The notes beneath the pieces were generated by a model. The model saw nothing but the letters and a program-made list of their open reading frames with translations. It was not told the origin of the DNA and did no database searches. The translations under genes were made by a program, and so were the position numbers. Shown here in pieces: positions 55,746-64,000 of a DNA stretch of 64,000 bases. This DNA comes from Sternotherus odoratus (taxonomy: Eukaryota; Chordata; Testudines; Kinosternidae): contig JAVMKO010000006.1 of NCBI GenBank assembly GCA_032164245.1, positions 41,164,319-41,228,318 of the forward strand, written 5' to 3'. The first letter of the stretch is position 1; every line of letters begins with the position of its first letter.

Positions 55746-56035
55746 AGTCGTGGGTACTGTGCCTTTGAAAATCTGTATTTTCCTGTATTTTGTCACAGAT
55801 GTTATTTTCTGTACTAAAACAGTAGTTGACAATTCTTTTAACATTCTGCATAGGTTGGAAGTGCATTAGATTACATCTTCTGAATATTACATATTTTGCT
55901 ACCAAGACTAACCTCAGTACCCAGTCTTTCTGTTATTCAGAAAGGTTTTATTCAGCCAGCAGTTCTAATATACTGACTTTTGGAGAAGAGAATGTCTTTG
56001 TGTTCAGACCTGTGGAAATACCTTTGCATATACAA

Positions 56036-57318
56036 CTCCTGAGGGAATTCTGTGCCAAAAAATAAAAATCCTGAACATAATATTTTAAAATTCTGCAAAG
56101 TTCTGCATATTTTATTTGTCAAGAAATAAATTTGAAAGCTCCATCAAGGCAGTGGGGAGCACAGGGTGCTCAGAGGTGGAAGATCATCCTGTGGCCACCC
56201 TCCACCTGAGATACAGACTTGATGGTGAAGCTGCACCCAATCCTGACACAGAACATGGCCTGGGCTTGCCTCAAAAACACCCAGGGCCCTGCCCCTCCAC
56301 ACCAGATGCACCAAGATAGCCAGCGAGAGGCACAGAGCCTTGCAAACACTCCAAGCCCTGGCCCTTGATCCAGATGTGGGGCAGGGAGGCTGAGCCTGGT
56401 AGGGTCCAAATGTGGAGGGGCTTAGTATGGGAGGATCCAGTTGTGAGGTGAGAAGGCTTTGTGTGGGCAATCCAGGTGTGGGCAACTCAGCGGGGAGTCT
56501 GGGTGTGAGGGCTTCTGGATACACAGGGGCTCATTGGGGGAATGGGACTCTGCTGGGGGGTTCAGGTGAAGGTGGATGGGGCTCAGTAAGATCTCTGGGT
56601 GTGGGGAGGATGGTCTCAGAAAGGGGGGATGTGGAGGGAGGGGCTCAGTAAGGGGTTCGAGTGCTGGGGGAGTGGGGCTTTCTGCAGTGGGGGATAAGGT
56701 ACAGCTAGTTGGGGCTCAGTGAGGTGGGAACTGGGTGCGGGAGGGGGCTCATTGAGGTAGTCCAAGTGCTGGGGCGAGGGGGCTTGTTGGAGTGTGGGTT
56801 TGAGAGTGGAGGCTCAGCTAATGGTGGTCAGGGTGGACGGTCTGGATATAGAGGGGAGGAGCTCATCATGGGTAAGAGATTGTAGCTTAGTGGGGGGGGG
56901 TGTCTAGGTATGGGAGGAGGCTCCAGATGCACAGGGGTTGGGTGGATGGAGGAGCAGCTCCCCATACAGTGACTCTTCGCCCCACAGTTGAGAAGCAATG
57001 GGGGCAGGAAGCAGGGTTAGAGGATGGAGCTTCCAGCAGCCAGGGGAGATCCTCCTGTGCCCCCAGTCCAGCTGGGACTATCAACTAAGCCTAGTGCTGA
57101 GTAGGAACCACCAACTGGGGCATATCTCCCCCACGATGATTTACCTCTGCACTGGCTGCTCCAGGCACCCAAAACAATGCACCTGCTCTGCTGGGGTGCA
57201 TGACCGTTCTTGTAACTTCTTTGTCAGAAAGTCTTTTTTATTTTTGCAGGGAAGCAAATAAATCTGTGGGGGACATGAATTCTGCATGGGTACAGTGGTG
57301 TAGAATTCCCCCAGGAGT
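56036..57318. mobile_element. TIR DNA transposon with G-rich core
   Basis: Left end aactcctgagggaattctgt and right end tagaattcccccaggagtaa are inverted copies. Subterminal attctgcaaagttctgcat and gacatgaattctgcatgggt repeats follow inward. The 1.28-kb interior is G-rich with degenerate ggggctcagt-type units and no transposase frame. Target-site duplication is not clear, so the superfamily is open (hAT is possible). Confidence 0.7.
56380..56900 (+). repeat. Degenerate G-rich minisatellite inside the TIR element
   Basis: Units resembling ggggctcagtgaggt..., gggtgtgg and gtgctggggg recur irregularly about every 40-50 bp (for example near 56525, 56578, 56642, 56712, 56744). Confidence 0.6.
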
Positions 57319-57959
57319 AAAATATTACTTCATTGTTGTTTATTTTTCAGCATGGAAAAAAAATGGAATAGATAATATGCTACTTGGTGGCATATCCAGC
57401 ATTTACTATAGTTAACTAAACCTATCTTATATAGACACTATGATGTTGACTTTCCCCTTTATGATGGCTTAAAATTCCAATTTCTGTCCTTTTTGAGACT
57501 GAATATTGCCCATTCTGAGTCTAGCGCTAGTGTGATTATTGGATGAAAAATCAGGTTTATGAAACATTTTTGTGACAGGTTGATTTGATTTGTTTGAAAT
57601 TGCTCAGAAGTTTAGAAAGTTAGATTCAGCTGCACAGGGATGATTACTGGGTGAAGTGACAATCAGACAGTCCAATGCATTTACCCACAAAGGCATACAC
57701 TACATATGCAATGGTATGCATGTGCTGTATTAAAAAGCCATGTGGTAAGTTGCATTTATCATGCACTTTTGATGATCTCATCATGACACAATTCCAAACC
57801 TATGAATAGCTGTAAATGACCATTTAAAAAAATCAGCTTGGCAAAGAATTGTTGTCTTCTTTCCATCCAATTTAAATTCTCTCACTCCAAACCCAAAATG
57901 ACACCGGTCTGTGACACAAGATGGGAAATATTCAGCCTAGGAACAAGTCTATTACCTGG
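57319..57959. other. Intron, no feature recognised
   Basis: AT-rich sequence without coding or repeat structure that I can name. Confidence 0.45.
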
Positions 57960-58960
57960 ATATACTGAAGGGAGGACAGGAGACTCTAGATATAGTTTAA
58001 TCGGGTTGCAACTTTATTATTAGATGTCTGGGATTACCCAGCAGATAAACGTGTACAGTGCAGGTAGCTCCATGTTCATTTAAATATCCACCCAGGGACT
58101 TCCACCAGCCCTTTCCCGCTGTCTTCTGTCATGGTCCCCCAGCCAATCCATTGCTGGGACCTTACCATCCCAACTACTCTTGAAAAAGGGTTATGGTGGG
58201 CTATAAGTTAAAGGGGTTGGCTCCCTGCTGTATCAGTCATAGGAGCCCTGACCCTCCTTCCCTATTCTGCTCCTCTAACAAACACCTCTTTAAGTCCTTT
58301 ACCAAGCCATTTATCTGGTCACTGTATCCCTTCCTTACAGAGTACCTGAACTGGACAGCCGCTCCACACTTACATACTGAGTTGCAATACCATTGGCTAA
58401 CTCCCTTCCCTACTCACCACAACAAAGCCCCGCCTCACCCACCTGCTGCTGGGAAGGTGAACCCCGCCCCTGCCCCACTCACTCCACCTTGGCCAATCTG
58501 GTGGTGAGGGAAAAATTCCTTGCCAGCCCCCCTAGAACGGAGCAGTTAGTGCCGTGTCCAAGCCTGTTATTTTGCCAGCTCTAAGGGGGCGAGGGGGGTT
58601 TCTGCTCCACCTGGTCAGGAGAAAAGAGGCTTTTCTTGCTTAGCCTGCCCCTTAACAACTCCCCAGGCCTTCCGGTCCCTGGGGATAAGTCAGCATTGCC
58701 ATGCTGACCTCTTTGGAGCAGCTTCCAAGCTCCTCTCTTACCCCTACCTGTAAAGCGCTATATCCCTTCCCCCGGCAAGCTAAACAACAGCCCCCTTCCT
58801 CTCCACCCCCGCTTAAAGATGTGCTATGGTCAAAACCTTTCACCTGTGTGACAACAGAAGTGGGAGCTTTATACACCACTGGAAAGAAGATTCTGAGCTC
58901 CCCAGTGCATAGGATAATACAGCACGGAAGGGCCTTAGAAGGTCCTGAGATATTTGAGTT
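57960..58960. other. GC-rich unclassified stretch, probably repeat-derived
   Basis: A block much richer in C than its surroundings, beginning near aatcgggttgcaactttatt (a minus-strand AATAAA lies here) and including cctgccccactcactccacc and gggaaaaattccttgccagc. Short frames on both strands have no domains. It may be an LTR or part of a retroelement, but no matching second copy or terminal repeat is in the window. Confidence 0.3.
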
Positions 58961-59013
58961 TAAATAATATTTAGTATTTTTTAAAGACATTTTAATTGTT
59001 CTCTTTCTGTGTC

Positions 59014-59627
59014 TGTGACAAAGTGGGGATTTTCCCTTGTTATGTTGTTTGTGAGACTATGGGAGTTTTACTGTTTTGCATGAATGCTGTGTGTGCCTCA
59101 GTTTCCCTGTGTATTGCACCAATGTCTAGGTGGTGGGAATAAGGGTGTGTGACGTTTGCGGATGTTCCTCCAGCTGCCTGCACAGATACAATGACCTCCC
59201 CTCAATCTGGGACAGTTCCTCAGATCCGTCACCTAAAAAAGAATAAATCAGGTTTGGGACTCTCCAAACTTTGCTTGGAACTCTGACTTGTCTGAAAGTC
59301 ACTTATTTCTGTGCTAACAAGTTCTGTCCTATGCTGTGTTCCTGTTGACTCATAAACCTTCTGTTTTACTGGCTGATTGAGAGTCACATCTGACTGCAGA
59401 GTTGGGGTGCTCTCTGACTTCCCTAGGAGCCCCACCCAGGTGGACTCACTGTGGCAAGCACACAGTGTGGAAGGGGATGCTGAATGCTCCTAGGACAGCT
59501 CCGGGAAGGTGTGTAAGTTTCTTGCCCTGGAGACAGTATGCTCAGAGTGAGGAGGCCTGCTCCCCCAGAGTCCTGACTGGCTTCGTATGGAGTAGTTCCA
59601 GAGCATTGGCCCAGTGACTCCATGACA
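59014..59627 (+). mobile_element. Solo LTR with 5-bp TSD
   Basis: 614 bp starting TGTGACAAAGTGGGG and ending CCATGACA, flanked by a perfect GTGTC duplication (59009-59013 and 59628-59632). A plus-strand AATAAA at 59242-59247 sets the orientation. No second LTR or interior is present, so this is the product of LTR-LTR recombination. The parent could be an endogenous retrovirus or a gypsy element; 5-bp duplications fit either ERVL-like or Ty3-like integrases. Confidence 0.8.
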
Positions 59628-59632
59628 GTGTC

Positions 59633-61157
59633 CAATACATTTTGACAAATAGTAACTAAGATATCTGGCTTCACAGAAGGAGGAATATAATAAATGCAGA
59701 AAACATTTAAAAAAAACTTTCCAAAACATTTATAAAAAAAATTCTGTAAAATAGATGGGATATGCAACATTGACAATGTTGTTCAATGTACAAATCTTAT
59801 TGAGACATGTTTGGAATCATTATAACTCATTGTGGCTTTGCCATTTGTAAGAGAGATTGAAATTTTAATCTCAGGATAAAAAAAACTTTAAGACAGACTA
59901 CACCATGAAGTTTTTCATATTTATATATATATAAGTTATATGAGAGAATTTCATAGTATTTATGATGAAAATAGAAGGCTCTTCAGTCCATGAAATAGAT
60001 TATTGAAAACTTCTCATGAGAGTGACTGAAGGACATTAACGCATATATACCATTTTTTACCCCATTCTAAATGGCAATATGGTTTAAAACAACTATAACA
60101 ATAAGCATGAGAGGCCGATACTGCAAAACTTTACCAACTGCATGGTGCTTGTTACCTTTACTACTCTGAATGAAGTCAAATACTCACAGTAGTAAGTAGT
60201 ACACCTAGCAGTGAATGCAAGAACAGGCATCCAAGTTTAAATTTAATATGTACTGGAAAATGTACGTATGAGTGATTTATTTTGCACATAGAATGTTTTT
60301 CTTTACAAACAGGGCTAATCTGAAGTAAACATTATCACCCTTACAAAGAAAGCCACTTTCTAAAGTTAAAAACTGGGGATAACTTTCAAAAACTGCACAG
60401 AAAAGTATGTGCTGTATCAAGAAATAGAAAAAAAATCAACAAAGAGTCTGGGGGGTAATTAAGTATTTTCAGCAATTGATTTTCTCATTAAAGTAACTCT
60501 CTTCTTTTAATTTAATTCCATTCATCCTTTTATACTCATGTTCATTGAAGTAAGCAACTTTCAAATGATGTTCCGCAAATTTGGCCAGATACTGTGATGA
60601 CGGTGGAAGACTAAATGTGTCAGGGGCTTTGTAATGGGACACAGGTCAGAGAGACTTTCTGCTCTCAGTCAATATTTTCAATCCAGCTGAAGGTGAGTAG
60701 TCAGTGAAATTTGTTACTATTTGATGGCTGTCTAGGGGCCTATGAGAAGTGAGAAATGTACTTTCAATCCACTGGAATCCATATCACATTCAACACAACC
60801 ACAATTAGCAATACATGCTTCCTTTTTTTGGTAATTTTAACAGAGAGAAAATGACTTAATGGGCACAACCTCTTATCTTAACCCTAGCAGTTACCCTTCT
60901 AGATCAATGGAGAGCGGGACTGGTGAGAGGCAGTGTAGACAAGCCTATACCACCTGCATCTCTTCAGTGCATCTCTTATGCTGCATCTCTTCAGTGCATA
61001 GAGAGAGGACTGCAGTCCTCATGGCAGTCAACTCTGTTCCTCTCTTTCATGAATACAACAGAGCACAAGAGCCAAAATAATTAAAAAAAACCCTTACAAA
61101 TCCACATTCAACTATGAATGGTATCACTGACTAAGCAGGTACTCTTACCTACTCTAT
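59633..61157. other. Intron, no gene seen
   Basis: AT-rich sequence. A 17-bp unit gcatctcttcagtgcat is repeated around 60956-61000. No coding support. Confidence 0.45.
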
Positions 61158-61347
61158 GGCCTGGTGTACACTAGCGAGGAGGGTCAACCTAAGATACGCA
61201 ACTTCAGCTGAAGTCGACGCATCTTAGGTCGACTTATGTGCCATCCTCACAGCAGCAGCGGTCGACAACAGGTTCCCCTGTTGACTCTGCCTTGCATTTT
61301 TTGGTGAGCTGGAGTTCTGGAGTTGATGGGAGTGCCTCTGGGGATCA

Positions 61348-62615
61348 TAGAATCATAGAATATCAGGGTTGGAAGGGACCTCTGGAGGTCATCTAGTCGA
61401 TCTGCTGGCAATGCCCCTACTTATAGAGCTCAAAATGCCATTAGCCTTTTTGGCAACAAGGGCACTCTGTTGACTCATATCCAGCTTCTCATCCACTGTA
61501 ATCCCTAGTTCCTTTTCTGAAGAACTGCTGCCTAGCCATTCGGTCCCTAGTCTGTAGCAGTGCATGGGATTCTTCCGTCCTAAGTGCAGGACTCTGCACT
61601 TCTCCTTGTTGAACCTCATCAAATTTCTTTTGGCCCAGTCCTCTAATTTGTCTAGGTCCCTCTGTAGCCTATCCCTACCCTTCAGTGTATCTACCACTCC
61701 TCCCAGTTTAGTGTCATCTGCAAATTTGCTGAGGGTGCGGTCCACACCATCCTCCAGATCATTCATAAAGATATTGAATAAAACCGGCCCCAGGACCGAC
61801 CCTGGGGCACTCCGCTCGATACCGGTTGTCAACTAGACATGGAGCCATTGATCACTACCCGTTGAGCCCGACGATCCAGCCAGCTTTCTATCCACCTTAT
61901 GGTCCATTCATCCAGCCCATACTTCTTTAACTTGATGGCAAGAATATTGTGGGAGACCATATCAAAAGCTTTGCTAAAGTCAAGAAACAACACATCCACT
62001 GCTTTCCCCTCATCCACAGAGACAGTTATCTCATCGTAGAAGGCAATTAGGTTAGTCAGGCATGATTTGCCCTTAGTGAATCCACGCTGACTGTTCCTGA
62101 TCACTTTCCTCTCGTCAAAGTGCTTCAGGATTATTTCCTTGAGGTCCTGTTCCATGATTTTTCCAGGCACTGAGGTGAGGCTGACTGGCCTGTAGTTCCC
62201 TAGATCCTCCTTCTTCCCTTTTTTAAAGATGGGCACTACATTAGCCTTTTTCCAGTCATCCGGGACCTCCCCCGATCGCCATGAGTTTTCAAAGATAATG
62301 GCCAATGGCTCTGCAATTACATCAGCCAACTCCTTTAGCACTCTCAGAGTGCATCCTGCCCCATGGACTTGTGCTTGTCCAGCTTTTCTAAATAGTCCTG
62401 AACCACTTTTTTTTCCACAGACGGCTGGTCACCTCCTCCCCATGCTGTGCTGCCCAGTGCAGGAGTCTGGGAGCTGACCTTGTTCATGAAGACATAGGCA
62501 AAAAAAGCATTGAGTACATTTGCTTTTTCCACATCCTCTGTCACTAGATTGCCACCCTCATTCAGTAAGGGGACCACACTTTCCTTGACTTTTTTCTTGT
62601 TGCTAACATATGTCC
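61348..62615 (-). mobile_element. CR1 LINE, young-looking but internally deleted
   Basis: The terminal 3' sequence is at 61348-61404 (plus atagaatcatagaatatcag, ttggaagggacctctgga). It then jumps directly to sequence encoding the ORF2 RT region (gatctgctggcaatgcccct), so the 3' UTR and ORF2 end that are present in other CR1 copies here are missing. RT coding continues to the 5' truncation at about 62615. Conserved coding phrases are better preserved than in the copy at 9355-12520. Confidence 0.85.
61389..62600 (-). pseudogene. CR1 ORF2 reverse transcriptase
   Basis: Three minus frames in succession: about 62600-62344 (PLLNEGGNLVTEDVEKANVL, linker), 62341-61829 ([56 protein letters not shown]) and 61832-61389 ([20 protein letters not shown], then FADDTKLGG with the catalytic YADD-type box). 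Only two shifts, near 62343 and 61830, break an otherwise open RT. It would copy CR1 RNA at the target site if intact; here it is a remnant. Confidence 0.88.
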
Positions 62616-62690
62616 TGATGAGACGCGATACATCGATCCCCAATAGATCGATCTCTTTGCATTGATCCAGCCGGTAGTGTAGACAAGGCC

Positions 62691-64000
62691 TAAGCCATAG
62701 TCCACACAAACTATACATGAGCAAATCTCGCCCCCCTTCTTAAGGCTTGTCTTTTTCGATCAAATAAATGAGCAACAAAATCTAGTCCATGGCTTCTCCC
62801 CAGGCTTGACTGCTCTGCCTACCTCCAAATTTTCTCTGCCTGAGGCCCAAGGGTAAGCTAGTTTGGGAGCATGCTCCTTTTCTTTTTATTCCCTCCAGAC
62901 CTGATACTGCTGTGCAAAGTGGTGCCTGTCCCCTAAACACACCGTTATCACCTTCTTGCCTAGTCCGGCCTGGGACTTCTTCCTCCTGTCCCTGGCTTCA
63001 AACTGAACTTCGTTTAAAGTGAAATGTGCCAAATAACCTGTTTAAATCAGAGCCATGGCAAATGATCTGACTTATTGGCAGTGAGCTCAGATAATCTCCT
63101 TTTAGAGCTCCCTCAGCAGACTGGCATTTTCCTGCTAAACTTAATTAATATTATCAGCTTGAATGTGTCCATTAGCCTTGTAATGGTTTGGGAAGGCTAA
63201 ATGGCTAAAAGGGTGTGATATGGAGTTTCTCACATCTAGATTGTTGGTCAAAATGGGGGTCAGATTGGTAGTGACTGAAAGTCTTTTACCATCTGCCTGG
63301 TTGCAGGCCTATATGAAATGATTTCATGAGTTTGGTTTATTGGTGTCTACCTCACAAAACCATCACTACATTTGGCACTGATTGACACTCTTGGCAGACA
63401 GATCAAAGGATTTCAAGGACAAGTCACCTCAGCTCTCCTCTGGATCATACAGGAAGATCATCCATATGGCCAGGTATCTTGTTTGTGAAGGCGTGTAGTT
63501 TTGGAGAGCATGAAAATGCCACTGCTAATACTGTAAATAAATATAGTATGTCAGCTACCAGGACAGTCAAGCTTAGCATCTGTTTTCACTCAATTTAGCT
63601 GACATCTGCTCCATTGTGGTTCTTTCCTTTTCCATCTAGAGGGAAGCCAGTGGTGTTTCTCAGGTGACTCTCCTTCAGAAGCCCTACAGAGATCAAATAG
63701 ACTAGCACTGGTCACTGACTCTAAAATCACAAAGAGTTCATTTTTAAAAAGCTGCCACCCAGCACAACAGGAATTTCAAATATTGACACGAGTGGCTCTG
63801 ATGTGATGATTTGAAAAATATGACTGTGACATGAGGAAACGAATAGGAATATGGTGGCTTTTTGTGCAACAAGCTGAATGCTGTATTATCATACTCTATT
63901 CCAGGAGAAGTCATTTATAATTTAGTAAATATAAGAAATTAAATCATGACTTTGGTAGGGCTGGATTTTGTAAAGCAGCTGAGCACTTTGTACAAGACAT
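62691..64000. other. Intron to window end, no gene seen
   Basis: Mixed-composition DNA with short frames only. No AKAP6 exon or terminal repeat was recognised. Confidence 0.45.

Larger units (their letters stand above)
61158..62690. mobile_element. MITE split by a CR1 insertion
   Basis: The left part (61158-61347) starts ggcctggtgtacactagcga and contains aacttcagctgaagtcgacg with cttaggtcgac repeats. The right part (62616-62690) holds gacgcgatacatcgatcccc and ends tagtgtagacaaggcc. The two ends are inverted copies, TA-containing triplets flank it, and CR1 fills the gap. Before the insertion it was about 265 bp. Harbinger-like by end sequence. Confidence 0.75.
44403..64000 (-). other. AKAP6: AKAP6 intron sequence (rest of window)
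   Basis: On the AKAP6 model everything above 44402 is the intron before the last coding exon, probably still running at the window edge. I found no further AKAP6 exon: no frame shows spectrin-repeat-like sequence with splice sites. Outside the listed repeats the DNA is AT-rich and without recognisable genes. Confidence 0.55.

Noticed and set aside
1..64000. CRISPR array, operons, bacterial genes
   Set aside because: No regularly spaced identical repeats with unique spacers; the repeats, splice sites and LINE content are those of a vertebrate nuclear genome.

Overview
The window is vertebrate nuclear DNA, most likely from a turtle. The evidence for that is indirect: CR1 LINEs dominate, there is a tRNA-headed SINE with a CR1-like tail (the arrangement of the tortoise polIII/SINE), there are many hAT, PIF/Harbinger and pogo/Tigger-like MITEs with intact target-site duplications, a Ty3/gypsy-type LTR element with a SCAN-like Gag, and one large single-copy exon that I recognise as AKAP6. 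No CRISPR array, operon or prokaryotic gene is present.

The only host coding sequence I can support is the 3.4 kb terminal coding exon of AKAP6 (mAKAP) on the minus strand, 44402 down to 41019. It encodes the C-terminal half of the scaffold, including the amphipathic helix that binds PKA RII. Above it (44403-64000) lies the preceding AKAP6 intron. Below it (41018 downward) lie the 3' UTR, perhaps reaching a polyadenylation signal near 33942, and then intergenic DNA. In human the next gene in that direction is NPAS3, so the left half is probably the AKAP6-NPAS3 intergenic region.

The rest is a layered record of transposition. 677-3196: pol-less LTR retrotransposon (minus) with SCAN-like Gag, zinc knuckle, protease remnant and a tRNA-Leu-type primer-binding site. 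8124-9300: a MIR-like SINE split by a fold-back and MITEs, one carrying a hAT MITE with a perfect 8-bp duplication. 9355-12520: a decayed CR1 interrupted by a Harbinger-like and a Tigger-like MITE. 16369-17076 and 31313-31738: two further hAT elements with 8-bp duplications. 20361-24634: a nearly full-length PIF/Harbinger transposon, abutted head-to-head by an inverted relative (24635-25291). 52303-52751: a MITE inside a MITE. 56036-57318: a TIR element with a G-rich core. 59014-59627: a solo LTR with a 5-bp duplication. 61158-62690: a MITE split by a CR1 with an internal deletion.

The most interesting unit is the Harbinger transposon. It has the expected transposase gene on the plus strand (single-base frameshift, two stops, catalytic Glu replaced by Gly). 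It has the expected Myb/SANT-like gene on the minus strand, for which two exons, phase-compatible splice sites and a polyA signal can be read. In the intron of that Myb-like gene, on the opposite strand, sits a third open exon (23256-23558) with its own acceptor-like sequence and no family I recognise.
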